In this document: piece after piece, positions 28,001 to 36,235 of the stretch
Numbering within the stretch: the first letter of the stretch is position 1
Layout of the letters: each line of letters starts with the position of its first letter
DNA from: Candidatus Pelagibacter sp. IMCC9063
GTDB taxonomy: Bacteria > Pseudomonadota > Alphaproteobacteria > Pelagibacterales > Pelagibacteraceae
NCBI RefSeq assembly: GCF_000195085.1
Contig: NC_015380.1
Coordinates: 358,001-422,000, forward strand
Direction of reading: 5' to 3'
DNA length: 64,000 nucleotides
Notes under the pieces: generated by a model
Databases searched by the model: none
What the model was told of the DNA's origin: nothing
Seen by the model: the letters and a program-made list of their open reading frames with translations, nothing else
Program-made: the position numbers and the translations under genes

Positions 28001-28657
28001 ATGCACAATTATTCAATAGTCACAGTCGGTTCAAAGGACTTCTTCGAGTGCCTTCAAGAACAAAAGCTAGACTACAATGTAAATCAATTGAGCACGTTCA
28101 AGGAAGCTAGCCACTTGTTTAAAAACTATAATGTTCAGGATGGTTTTGTTTTTTTATTTTTTTTAGACAATCTAGAAAAAATTAAAATTGCAGAGGCTAA
28201 AAAAATTATGTTTCCCAAAATTTTTTTCTCTTCTGATCCTAAACAATTCAAAGATTTAAAAAAAGATAATTTATTTAGTACTTTTTTACAAACTCCTATC
28301 AGCTTTCTTGATTTAGAAAAAATTATCAAACTATCAATTTTAAAATTTAAGTTTCACTTCCAAGCAAAAATTGAAATTGGACGGTATATATTAGACAAAA
28401 ACAAAAGAACTTTGTCTATTGGTAGAAAGAATATTAAGCTAACTGAAAAAGAACAGGACATTATTGTTTATTTGTTTGGGAAAAAAGACGGTGCGAATAA
28501 AAAAGATATTATGAAAGACATTTGGTCTTACTCAGATGAGGTAGATACTCACACCTATGAAACGCACCTTTATAGATTACGACAAAAAATACAGTTAAAA
28601 CTAAAAGATAAAAATTTTATTGAGATTAAAGAAGGTAAATATTTTCTTAATCAATAA
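28001..28657 (+). CDS. OmpR/PhoB-type winged-helix regulator with degenerate receiver domain
   Basis: The C-terminal 95 residues form a winged helix: a KRTLSIGRKNIKLTEKEQ strand-turn, then the recognition region TYETHLYRLRQKIQLKL, as in OmpR-family DNA-binding domains. The N-terminal 120 residues have receiver-like length and alternating strands, but I see neither the acidic pocket nor the conserved lysine (QTPISFLDLEK occupies its place), so control by phosphorylation is doubtful. No histidine kinase is adjacent. Targets are unknown. Confidence 0.8.
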   Translation: MHNYSIVTVGSKDFFECLQEQKLDYNVNQLSTFKEASHLFKNYNVQDGFVFLFFLDNLEKIKIAEAKKIMFPKIFFSSDPKQFKDLKKDNLFSTFLQTPISFLDLEKIIKLSILKFKFHFQAKIEIGRYILDKNKRTLSIGRKNIKLTEKEQDIIVYLFGKKDGANKKDIMKDIWSYSDEVDTHTYETHLYRLRQKIQLKLKDKNFIEIKEGKYFLNQ

Positions 28658-28660
28658 GAA

Positions 28661-28798
28661 ATGAAAAAAAGAAACCCTATAGCCAAAGATTTAAGAACTC
28701 CAAAATATAAAAAAAGAATTGTGAAACCCAAAAAAGGAAAGGGTGCTTTCAAAAGAAAAAAAACTAATTTTATAAATATTATTTTTTATAATTATTAA
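28661..28798 (+). CDS. arfA: ArfA-like alternative ribosome-rescue factor (45 aa)
   Basis: A tiny gene three bases after the OmpR-type regulator. The product begins MKKRNPIAKDLRTPKY and has KKRIVKPKKGKGAFKRKK, matching the core ArfA pattern (hydrophobic/LR start, then R-V-x-KKGKGS-x-RK). In E. coli, ArfA recruits RF2 to ribosomes stalled on non-stop mRNA, backing up tmRNA. Here the conserved basic core is followed by an 11-residue AT-coded tail (TNFINIIFYNY) whose codons overlap the converging hydrolase gene by 20 bases. Family recognition is from motif memory, not a database search. Confidence 0.78.
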   Translation: MKKRNPIAKDLRTPKYKKRIVKPKKGKGAFKRKKTNFINIIFYNY

Positions 28799-29729
28799 AA
28801 AAATTTAAAGTCAGATCTACAGCTTCATCTAATTTTTCACGAGTTTTTCCAACGCCAGACTGTTTTGTAAAACATTTTTTTGTAATTTCTTGACGATTTG
28901 TTGACTTTCCGTCTGCGAATTGCCACGAGCCGTCGGGGTATCTTAATGCAATATTATTTGTGCACCCATTAACTGCCACACCTTTTCCAATAACTCCATT
29001 TAAACTAAAAAAATGATTTACTTTTGGAATTGTGACCAATTTTACATTGTTACCTACTTTTTGAATTAGTTTATGATAATAGATGCAAGCTGGAAGATAA
29101 TAATGACTTTCTTCACCTTTAATGATCAATCCTGGAAATGGTACTTTAACTGGGTATTGAACAGTATTACATCCAGGCTCAGCAGCCGCTATGGCTCTCC
29201 AAGGAGGATTAATTTTATTTAATCTTGAACTATACAATTTTAAAGCAGTGGCAGCACCATAACTAAATCCTGCGTAAAAAAAACGATTTTGATCAAATCT
29301 TTGGTCTTTAGATAAAATATTTTTTAATTTAATTGCATAAAAAATAGATTGAGGAAATTTTCTTTTATTACTAGGCTTAATTCCTTTTTTATAAAAAGCA
29401 TCGATCAAAACTACTGCATATCCTTCTTCAGTTCCTCTTTTTGCAATTCGCTTACCCATTTCATCGGTTTTGCCACCCCACCTCTTGAACTTCATTCCAT
29501 CTCTGGAACTTCCATGTTGAAATATAATAACTGGTATCTTTTTTTTAATTTCTTTAGGAAAATGAATTTGTGCTACTACATCGTCCTTACCTGGAAATTT
29601 TCTATCAGGACTCTGAAATTTAATTAATTCGATGTTTTTATTTTTTATTTTTTTAATTTGAATCTTAGCTTGAGAGTTCAAAGATAAAGATAAAGTGAAA
29701 AAAATAATGACAAAAAGTATTATTCTCAT
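28779..29729 (-). CDS. Secreted dienelactone hydrolase-family alpha/beta hydrolase
   Basis: An exported serine hydrolase of unknown substrate. The N-terminus is a signal peptide (IILFVIIFFTLSLSLNSQA, cleavage near residue 22). The alpha/beta core shows IIFQHGSSRDG (oxyanion region), the nucleophile elbow GFSYGAA near residue 152, and the catalytic histidine in KVNHFF. At 316 aa it has a Cys-containing C-terminal extension. It follows the PfkB kinase after 17 bases and overlaps arfA at its 3' end. Confidence 0.85.
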   Translation of the reverse strand: MRIILFVIIFFTLSLSLNSQAKIQIKKIKNKNIELIKFQSPDRKFPGKDDVVAQIHFPKEIKKKIPVIIFQHGSSRDGMKFKRWGGKTDEMGKRIAKRGTEEGYAVVLIDAFYKKGIKPSNKRKFPQSIFYAIKLKNILSKDQRFDQNRFFYAGFSYGAATALKLYSSRLNKINPPWRAIAAAEPGCNTVQYPVKVPFPGLIIKGEESHYYLPACIYYHKLIQKVGNNVKLVTIPKVNHFFSLNGVIGKGVAVNGCTNNIALRYPDGSWQFADGKSTNRQEITKKCFTKQSGVGKTREKLDEAVDLTLNFFNNYKK

Positions 29730-29746
29730 AACTCAATCTAACAATT

Positions 29747-30676
29747 TTAATTTAATCTCGCACCTATTTTTTGAATAATTTTAGATGCCATTTCTGTGCC
29801 TTTTTGAAGACTTTCTTGAATAGACATTTTGTTGATATGGCCGTGTAAAAAGCCTGCAGCGAATAAGTCTCCAGCTCCAGTAAGATCAACCAATGTAAGG
29901 TTTTTTTCACTTTCACATTCAAAAACTTCATTGTTATGAATGGCAACACTACCTTTATCCGATCTGGTGATTACTAATAATTTTCCAAGATTTTTTCCAA
30001 AATCCAACACCTCATCAAAAGACTTTGCTCCAATGAGATGAATAATCTCTTGTTCATTTGCAAAGGTAATATCCAGTTTATTTTTTACTAAATCTAAAAA
30101 ACTTGTCTTATGACGCTCTACACAAAATTGATCCGATAGCGACATGGCAGTTTTATTTGCTAGCTTAAAAGCTTTCTCAAATGCGGCTTTCGGATCTCCT
30201 TCATCCCACAAATAACCTTCTAAAAATACAAGTTCACTTTGTTTAATTGCATCTTCTTGAATATCTTGTTCACTAATTTTTCCGGCAATCCCAAGGAAAG
30301 TGCACATCGTTCTTTCAGAATCGGGAGTAATTAAAATTAAGCAGGTTCCTGTAGGAGTGTCTTCTTTTTTTTTATTATAAAAGTAGCTAACATTTTCTTT
30401 TACTAAACTTTCTTCATATTTATTTCCAAGCTCGTCATCATTCACTTTTCCAATAAAAGAGACTTTATTTCCTAGTTGGGACAAACCCACAATACTATTG
30501 GCAGCAGATCCTCCAGCAACTGTTTCTTCAATTGTCAGATTAAATAAAAGCTTTTTAAATTCATTTTCATCTACTAGTTTCATGGTGCTTTTGGTCAGAC
30601 CATTTTGGGCTAAGAATTCATCATTCACTTTACAAATGACATCTACAATTGCATTCCCGATTCCAACTACTTTCAT
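29747..30676 (-). CDS. PfkB-family carbohydrate/nucleoside kinase (adenosine kinase-like)
   Basis: Ribokinase-superfamily enzyme. The 309-aa protein from the ATG at 30676 has IGNAIVDVI at the N-terminus, GGSAANSIVGLSQLG near residue 50 (PfkB signature 1) and DLTGAGDLFAAGFLHG near residue 260 (signature 2 with catalytic Asp). Alphaproteobacterial members are usually called adenosine kinase; the substrate is inference. The ATG overlaps the tenA stop (TAATG), so translation is coupled. Confidence 0.88.
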   Translation of the reverse strand: MKVVGIGNAIVDVICKVNDEFLAQNGLTKSTMKLVDENEFKKLLFNLTIEETVAGGSAANSIVGLSQLGNKVSFIGKVNDDELGNKYEESLVKENVSYFYNKKKEDTPTGTCLILITPDSERTMCTFLGIAGKISEQDIQEDAIKQSELVFLEGYLWDEGDPKAAFEKAFKLANKTAMSLSDQFCVERHKTSFLDLVKNKLDITFANEQEIIHLIGAKSFDEVLDFGKNLGKLLVITRSDKGSVAIHNNEVFECESEKNLTLVDLTGAGDLFAAGFLHGHINKMSIQESLQKGTEMASKIIQKIGARLN

Positions 30677-31338
30677 TATACTGACATCTCCCAAAAGTTT
30701 GCTTCAAGTTTTGAAGCTTTTTTAAAAATTTTAACTAAAGACTTATAGCTATTTTTGTTAGCTTTAGTAAATAACTTATCTAGATACAGAATATTTTCCT
30801 TTGAAATATTTTGATATTCTTTAGATGCGTACATTTTAATCCAAGAAGCATATTTACTTTTCTTCCAGCTTTTTACCTTACTAAGAGTATAGCCAATTTC
30901 GCCATAACCTATGATGCAAGGTGATAGAGCCACAAATAATTCTAAATTACTTTTTCGAATACCAACCTTTAATACGTAGTCAGTATAATTCTTGTTTGCT
31001 TTTTTTTCTTTTGTTTTTAAAAGTTTATTCATAGAAATGTTGAATTTTTTACAGTAATTCTCGTGTAAACTTAATTCATGTTTAATCCCAATAATAAAAT
31101 CGACTGATCTATTCCTGTCTTTTGAGTTTTTTGCTTTATAGGCAGACAAGGATAATATTTTAATAAATTTTTGTAAGAAAATATAATCTTGAAGCAGATA
31201 GTCTTTAAATGAGGACAGTTTTAATGTTCCATTTCCCAGTCCAATTACAAACTTATGTTTTGTATATTGCTTCCATTCTTTTGGTGCGTCTTGCTTTAGT
31301 TTAAAAAATAAGTTTTTACTATTATTATATATACTCAT
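30676..31338 (-). CDS. tenA: TenA-family aminopyrimidine aminohydrolase (thiaminase II)
   Basis: TenA salvages the pyrimidine moiety from degraded thiamine. The 220-aa helical protein has FVIGLGNGTLKLSSFKDYLLQDY at the start (family-typical), FIIGIKHELSLHENYC, and the catalytic-cysteine motif LSPCIIGYGEIG near residue 138. Together with the ThiE-like gene this suggests reliance on scavenged thiamine precursors. Gaps: one base to nth upstream. Confidence 0.9.
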   Translation of the reverse strand: MSIYNNSKNLFFKLKQDAPKEWKQYTKHKFVIGLGNGTLKLSSFKDYLLQDYIFLQKFIKILSLSAYKAKNSKDRNRSVDFIIGIKHELSLHENYCKKFNISMNKLLKTKEKKANKNYTDYVLKVGIRKSNLELFVALSPCIIGYGEIGYTLSKVKSWKKSKYASWIKMYASKEYQNISKENILYLDKLFTKANKNSYKSLVKIFKKASKLEANFWEMSV

Positions 31339-31339
31339 A

Positions 31340-31972
31340 TTAACTCATTACTTTATTTTTAAATTTACAAAATTTTATAATTACACATTCTTTGCAATTT
31401 GGAGTTCTTGCTTTGCAAGTATATCTTCCATGAAGCAAGATTAGGTGATGGGCTTCTTTTAAATATTTATCTGGAACTACTTTATATAAAGCTTGCTCCA
31501 CTTGGTCTGGACCTTTTCCAGGAGCTAATCCCGTTCTATTACTCACTCTAAATATGTGTGTATCTACAGCAATAGTAGGCTTTCCAAACCCTTCATTAAG
31601 TACAACATTAGCAGTTTTTCTTCCAACACCTGGAAGAGCAAACAATTTATCAAAATTATTAGGGACTTTGCTTTTATGTTTTTCGACGAGAAGTTTAGAA
31701 AGATTATAAACGCTTTTTGCCTTGTTTCTAAACAGGCCTATTCTATTGATTAATTTTTCTATTTTTTTTTGTCCTAATTTAACAAAATCTTCTGGTGTAT
31801 TATAAAGCGGATAGATATCTTTGGTTACATTATTAACATTTACATCTGTGCATTGCGCTGAGAGAACCACAGAAACCAAAAGTGTAAATTTGCTTCTATA
31901 TTTTAAATCACTTTTAGGATTTTTAATAATCTTGCTAAGCTCTTTGAAGATATTGTCGCTTTGAATGGTCAC
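31340..31972 (-). CDS. nth: Endonuclease III
   Basis: Base-excision repair glycosylase/AP lyase for oxidised pyrimidines. The 210-aa protein has the helix-hairpin-helix LPGVGRKTANVVL with catalytic Lys near residue 118, TIAVDTHIFRVSNR with catalytic Asp, and the C-terminal 4Fe-4S motif C-x6-C-x2-C-x5-C (CKARTPNCKECVIIKFC). All key residues are present. It is in a tightly packed minus-strand run with tenA and dapB. Confidence 0.97.
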   Translation of the reverse strand: MTIQSDNIFKELSKIIKNPKSDLKYRSKFTLLVSVVLSAQCTDVNVNNVTKDIYPLYNTPEDFVKLGQKKIEKLINRIGLFRNKAKSVYNLSKLLVEKHKSKVPNNFDKLFALPGVGRKTANVVLNEGFGKPTIAVDTHIFRVSNRTGLAPGKGPDQVEQALYKVVPDKYLKEAHHLILLHGRYTCKARTPNCKECVIIKFCKFKNKVMS

Positions 31973-31973
31973 T

Positions 31974-32744
31974 TTATCTTATTTTTAAGACATCGTGCAT
32001 ATTGTATAGACCAGGCTTTTTTTTAGCTAACCACTTGGCAGCACTAATTGCTCCATCTGCAAATAGGTCTCTTGATTTTGCAGTATGTTTTAGTTCAATA
32101 GTTTCTTTAGCTGTTTGAAAAATTACGGAGTGAGTTCCTGGAATTTTTCCTTTTCTTTTTATAAAGAAATTTATTTTATTTGCTTTACCTTTGCCTTTTT
32201 TATTTAAAAAAATATTTCCTTTTACCTGATCTAAAGATTTTCCCTTACCTTTAGCAACTGCATTTCCCAACATCAGTGCAGTGCCAGAGGGGTAATCTAT
32301 TTTCATTTTGTGATGAGAGTCGTGTATTTCCATGGAATACTCTTTTAAAATTTTTTTGGATAAAATGCCCGACAGATATTGCATCAAATTAACACCCAAG
32401 CTCATATTCCCAGATTGAAGAATAGCAATTTTTTTAGATGCTTTATTAATCTCTGCCTGTTGTTTCTTATTAAATCCTGTAGTTCCAATAATTACTTTCT
32501 TTTTAAGTTTTGTTGCTAACTTTAAAATTTGAGAAGTGCAGTTTGGTCTCGTAAAATCAATGATTACATTAGTCTTTTTAAGAGATTGAGAAGAGTTTTT
32601 TTCAAATAGAATTCCATTTTTTTTTAATTCTCTTTGCTCAGTAACGCTAGATAGATTTAAAATTTTATCTTTTCTTACTTTTTGAATAAGCAAAGACCCC
32701 ATACGTCCTAACCCACCACTAATAGTAATATTTATTTTTTGCAT
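31974..32744 (-). CDS. dapB: 4-hydroxy-tetrahydrodipicolinate reductase
   Basis: Reduces HTPA to tetrahydrodipicolinate in lysine/diaminopimelate synthesis. The 256-aa protein has the NAD(P)-binding GGLGRMGSLLIQKV near residues 9-22, IIGTTGFNKKQ, and the catalytic HDSHHKMKIDYPSGTAL near residue 145. Motif order and length are normal. It overlaps the IalB gene by 13 bases. The lysine pathway partner dapF is at 56824. Confidence 0.96.
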   Translation of the reverse strand: MQKINITISGGLGRMGSLLIQKVRKDKILNLSSVTEQRELKKNGILFEKNSSQSLKKTNVIIDFTRPNCTSQILKLATKLKKKVIIGTTGFNKKQQAEINKASKKIAILQSGNMSLGVNLMQYLSGILSKKILKEYSMEIHDSHHKMKIDYPSGTALMLGNAVAKGKGKSLDQVKGNIFLNKKGKGKANKINFFIKRKGKIPGTHSVIFQTAKETIELKHTAKSRDLFADGAISAAKWLAKKKPGLYNMHDVLKIR

Positions 32745-33238
32745 TGATTTTTTGCAGAATTATATGCGTCTGTAAACCCTAGCAAAGAATAAGTGTCTGT
32801 AGTTTTGTTTCCTCTTGCAGAGATGCCAATAACTTTTGCCTGATTACCTTTTTTCATTTGGCGAACAATTTTAATTTCGTTATTCTTGCTTGGAAGCCAT
32901 GCAAATTTTTCTGAAGATGAAAATTTAAAATTATTACTTCCAATGCTTACGTCTACTGGAATTTTTTTTTTATAAGGATAGCCCCCTGTAACACTAACCT
33001 CATCTCGAATGTTGTCCTTAGTTCTGAAGGTTACAAAAATTCTTGCTTCAGCTCGGTTTAAATTTTTTGGCTTCATTGTCATGGGCATTGATATTGCAAA
33101 ACAAATTAAATCATCACCTTGTTTAGTAAAATGAGATTCCCAATTTTTAAATTTTCCTTTAATCTGAATTGCAGCAGAAGCCTTTCCAGCAATGAGCAGA
33201 GATACAAGTAAATAAAGTATGGATTTTTTTATGGACAT
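32732..33238 (-). CDS. Invasion-associated locus B (IalB) family periplasmic protein
   Basis: IalB-type proteins are small exported proteins common in alphaproteobacteria, first named in Bartonella; the function in free-living species is unknown. The 168-aa protein has a signal peptide (ILYLLVSLLIAGKASA), then WESHFTKQGDDLICFAIS, where the family has a Cys after W, and a C-terminal FTDAYNSAKNQCKK with the second conserved cysteine. It overlaps the aldo/keto reductase gene by ten bases. Confidence 0.82.
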   Translation of the reverse strand: MSIKKSILYLLVSLLIAGKASAAIQIKGKFKNWESHFTKQGDDLICFAISMPMTMKPKNLNRAEARIFVTFRTKDNIRDEVSVTGGYPYKKKIPVDVSIGSNNFKFSSSEKFAWLPSKNNEIKIVRQMKKGNQAKVIGISARGNKTTDTYSLLGFTDAYNSAKNQCKK

Positions 33239-34275
33239 GGATTTGAATATATTATTTGAACTTCATTAATGTCTTTTATTACTTCTTTGCTTAAGTTTAA
33301 AGAGATACTCCCAATATTAGTTTTTAATTGTTCCATAGTAGTCTGTCCAATTATTACAGAAGAAACAAATTTTTGTATTTCGCAAAACTTAATGGCCATT
33401 TGGCATGGATTTAAATCATATTTTGAAGCAACAGCATGATATTTTTTAGCAGCAGCTTCGGCATTAAGTGTTTTATATCTGGGATACCTGTGTCCAAAAA
33501 GATCCATACGACTTCCTTTTGGTAGCTTTCCATCAAAATACTTTCCGGTCAGAACTCCACTAGCTAAAGGAGAGTAAGCTAGTAAGCCCACCTGTTCTCT
33601 AATAGATATCTCTGAAAGACCTACTTCAAAACTTCTATTTAAAAGATTGTAAGGGTTTTGTATGGAGATTATTTTCGACATCTTTTTTTCAGATGCAACT
33701 TTTAAAAATTCACTAGTACCCCATGCAGTTTCATTGGAAAGGCCTATGTGTCTAATTTTTCCTTGTTTAACCAATTCGTCTAAAGCTGTTAAAGTCTCTT
33801 CAATTGAAATCGCATCTCCGCTGTCGGTGTGTTCATATTCCAATCCTCCAAATACATTGATAGGTCGGTCAGGCCAATGTAGCTGGTAAATATCCACATA
33901 ATCCATTTCAAGATTTTTTAATGTTCTATCCAACGCAAATTCAATTTGTTTTTTATTTAGTCTTGTTTCTATTCCCTCAGGGCGAAACCAATTCATTCCA
34001 GACCTGCCCACAATTTTATCTGCAATAATTACTTTGTCCCGTATTTTTCGACTTTTAACCCATTGTCCTAGAATTTTACTTGTTACTCCTTGAGTATCTG
34101 CAGAAGGGGGCACAGGGTACAACTCAGCACTATCAAAAATATTTATACCTTCTTCATAAGCATAATCCATTTGTTCAAATGCTTCTTCCAGAGTATTTTG
34201 CTCCCCCCAAGTCATAGTGCCCATGGAGATCGTGCTTATGTTTAAATTAGAGTTACCAAGTTTTTTATAATTCAT
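33229..34275 (-). CDS. Aldo/keto reductase, Tas-like
   Basis: NADPH-dependent oxidoreductase with a close resemblance to E. coli Tas: GTMTWGEQNTLEEAFEQMDY at the N-terminus and FDSAELYPVPPSADTQG, which is the Tas-specific stretch. The AKR tetrad is visible as Asp (FDSAELY), Tyr (ELYPV), Lys (IIADKIVG) and His (YQLHWPD). The 348-aa length fits. The physiological substrate is unknown. First gene of the minus-strand run 34275 to 28779; an AT-rich 139-base gap upstream holds the promoter. Confidence 0.9.
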   Translation of the reverse strand: MNYKKLGNSNLNISTISMGTMTWGEQNTLEEAFEQMDYAYEEGINIFDSAELYPVPPSADTQGVTSKILGQWVKSRKIRDKVIIADKIVGRSGMNWFRPEGIETRLNKKQIEFALDRTLKNLEMDYVDIYQLHWPDRPINVFGGLEYEHTDSGDAISIEETLTALDELVKQGKIRHIGLSNETAWGTSEFLKVASEKKMSKIISIQNPYNLLNRSFEVGLSEISIREQVGLLAYSPLASGVLTGKYFDGKLPKGSRMDLFGHRYPRYKTLNAEAAAKKYHAVASKYDLNPCQMAIKFCEIQKFVSSVIIGQTTMEQLKTNIGSISLNLSKEVIKDINEVQIIYSNPCP

Positions 34276-34350
34276 TTTTTTTTATCCTAGCAAAATTTTA
34301 ACAAAACTATAGCTATAGTTAATTAATTTCTTTATCTAAAGGTCTTGAAA

Positions 34351-34410
34351 TTGACAAATTTTATAGTCATATTAACTATTAATTAATTTGTAGAATTAAT
34401 AACAAAGGAG
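34351..34410 (+). promoter_or_regulatory. Candidate promoter and strong ribosome-binding site for the BI-1 gene
   Basis: TTGACA at 34351-34356 is a perfect -35 hexamer; the best -10 candidates 16 to 17 bases downstream (around 34373-34379) are weak. AAGGAG at 34405-34410 is a full Shine-Dalgarno sequence four bases before the ATG at 34415. Most genes in this window lack so clear a site, which suggests high expression of this gene. Confidence 0.5.
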
Positions 34411-34414
34411 AAAA

Positions 34415-35170
34415 ATGAATTTAAACGATCGAATTAATGCAATTAAGTCCACAACTACTAGATCTGAATCAGTAAACGAAGGCTTAAGAACCTACATGTT
34501 ATCTGTTTACAATTTTATGGGTTCGGGAGTTCTTTTAACGGGTGTTATTGCTATGATATTTTTTAAACTTGCAGTCGTTACAGACGGTTCAGGTAATATT
34601 GTTGGCTTAACGGGTTTGGGAAATGCGATGTATAACTCGGCTTTGATGTGGGTGGTGGCGTTAGCTCCTCTCGGAATTGTTATGTACATGAGTTTTGGAA
34701 TTAAAAACATGAGTGCCTCTAGAGCACAGACTGTTTTTTGGATTTTTGCAGCTTTAATGGGTGCTTCATTATCATCTATTTTTGTTCAATACACAGGAAC
34801 TAGTATTGCAAGAGTTTTTTTTATTACAGCTGGAACTTTTGGAGCAATGAGTCTCTATGGATATACAACTAAAAAAGATTTAACAGGTTTGGGATCTTTC
34901 TTAATGATGGGTCTATTTGGTATAATTATAGCATCTATTGTTAATATATTTTTAAAGTCTAGTGCTATGCATTTTGTAATTTCAATTTTAGGAGTTTTAA
35001 TTTTTGTAGGCTTAACTGCTTACGATACTCAAAAAATTAAGAACATGTATCTTGCTAGTGATGGAAACGAAGTAATGAGCAAAAAAGCCATCATGGGTGC
35101 TCTAACGTTATACTTAGACTTTATTAACCTATTTATTATGCTGCTTAGACTTTTTGGTCAAAGAAGATAG
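34415..35170 (+). CDS. Bax inhibitor-1 / YccA family membrane protein
   Basis: A polytopic inner membrane protein of the BI-1 family; bacterial members modulate FtsH or act as pH-sensitive Ca2+ leak channels. The 251-aa protein has about seven hydrophobic segments, a conserved ALMGASLSSIF stretch, and the C-terminal VGLTAYDTQKIKNM with the DTQ motif, then TLYLDFINLFIMLLRLFG. A strong SD precedes the start. It is a single-gene transcript ended by the hairpin at 35192. Confidence 0.92.
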   Translation: MNLNDRINAIKSTTTRSESVNEGLRTYMLSVYNFMGSGVLLTGVIAMIFFKLAVVTDGSGNIVGLTGLGNAMYNSALMWVVALAPLGIVMYMSFGIKNMSASRAQTVFWIFAALMGASLSSIFVQYTGTSIARVFFITAGTFGAMSLYGYTTKKDLTGLGSFLMMGLFGIIIASIVNIFLKSSAMHFVISILGVLIFVGLTAYDTQKIKNMYLASDGNEVMSKKAIMGALTLYLDFINLFIMLLRLFGQRR

Positions 35171-35191
35171 TTCAGCATTAATTAATTAAAT

Positions 35192-35227
35192 AAAAAAGCT
35201 TCCAGGTTAAATCTTGGGAGCTTTTTT
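35192..35227. terminator. Bidirectional rho-independent terminator
   Basis: A stem of about 15 pairs (AAAAAAGCTTCCAGG against CTTGGGAGCTTTTTT, with a few G-T pairs) closes a six-base loop. The flanking A and T runs let it end transcription in both directions, for the BI-1 gene from the left and the minus-strand DUF2256 gene from the right. Its right arm overlaps the last codons of the DUF2256 gene. Confidence 0.88.
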
Positions 35228-35356
35228 TGATCCAGCACATTTTTTAGAGCAGTATTTAACTTCGTTCCAGCATCGCTCCCATTTTTTTCTCCAAGCAAAG
35301 GATAGTCCACAATTTACACAGTTTTTTTTTGGCAAATGAGCTTTGCGATGTATCAC
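35207..35356 (-). CDS. DUF2256 zinc-ribbon protein (49 aa)
   Basis: A small gene overlooked by length filters. The GTG start shares bases with the DUF2794 stop (GTGA). The product has HLPKKNCVNCGLSFAWRKKW and CWNEVKYCSKKC, that is two CxxC/CxxxC zinc knuckles with the W-R-K-K-W centre typical of DUF2256. The function is unknown. It ends inside the bidirectional terminator. Confidence 0.85.
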   Translation of the reverse strand: MIHRKAHLPKKNCVNCGLSFAWRKKWERCWNEVKYCSKKCAGSKKAPKI

Positions 35357-35691
35357 TTAACTAGTTTTAATTTTTTTTTGCTAATAACTTCCAAAATACT
35401 TTTTAATTGGTTTGAATTTTTTAATATAGATCCTGCCTGGTCTCTTATAGAATATTTTTGATTTCTGCTTTTGGCACTTAAGTTCTTTATGATCTGATAA
35501 AGCGGGTTTTCCGTTGCTTTTCGATAAATATTAAAACCAACAATATTTTTATTAATAAAAATAGCATAATCTTTCCATTCACCGACAGACACCATGGAAC
35601 CATATAAATTTAGTATTTCTCCAAGTTCTTTTTTATTAAAAAATTTTTCTTCTTCGAATTTTTGATTATGAATAACCTTATAACGAAACAT
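35353..35691 (-). CDS. DUF2794 protein
   Basis: A conserved alphaproteobacterial protein of unknown function. The 112-aa product shows the family core FNKKELGEILNLYGSMVSVG and EWKDYAIFI, then FNIYRKATENPLYQI and SIRDQAGSILK. It is probably co-transcribed with yciB (two bases upstream) and DUF2256 (overlapping stop/start). Confidence 0.82.
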   Translation of the reverse strand: MFRYKVIHNQKFEEEKFFNKKELGEILNLYGSMVSVGEWKDYAIFINKNIVGFNIYRKATENPLYQIIKNLSAKSRNQKYSIRDQAGSILKNSNQLKSILEVISKKKLKLVK

Positions 35692-35693
35692 TA

Positions 35694-36235
35694 TTATTCT
35701 ATTTTATACTTTTCGATGACCGAAATCTGAAAGAAAGTGTAGACTATGGTAATAGGTATCATTCCAAAAACTTTAAACTGAACCCAGAAGTCCTCAGATT
35801 GAGTTCGCCACACCAGCTCATTAAGTATAGCAATAAAAATAAAAAATAAATCCATCTGTCTGTGAGAATATTCCATCCAGTGTCTGTTAACTTTAAGCTT
35901 TCGCCAAGAACTTTTTTTAGAAGAGAGGTCTTTAATATGAGCTTTCCATATAATAAAGCGACGGCAAACATCAAGTTGATAATGGTTGGCTTCATGTAAA
36001 AAAAAGTTTTGTCATTAAAATATAAAGTAAGTCCACCAAATCCAGCAAGTAAAATACCGCTTATCAAAGGCATAGTAGGAACCTTTTTCTCAGTTAAATA
36101 AATGAAAGATATAGCTATAGTAGTTGCAATTATTAAGGGCAAGATAGCTTCTTGCATTCCATATTTTTTATAAAATATAAAAAAAATTAGTAATGGCCCA
36201 AAATCTGTAATAAATTTAATTAACGACTTATTCAT
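35694..36235 (-). CDS. yciB: Inner membrane-spanning protein YciB, reading frame broken once
   Basis: YciB (IspZ) is a polytopic inner membrane protein linked to septation and envelope synthesis. The start frame gives FITDFGPLLIFFIFYKKYG, GLTLYFNDKTFFYMKPT and LTDTGWNILTDRW, then loses homology. The conserved end (IAILNELVWRTQSEDFWVQF, FKVFGMIPIT) lies in another frame that runs to 35694. Adding one base to the run of six at 35841-35846 fuses them into 180 residues, the size of E. coli YciB (179). The ATG overlaps the start of the divergent DUF3108 gene by two bases. Confidence 0.88.
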
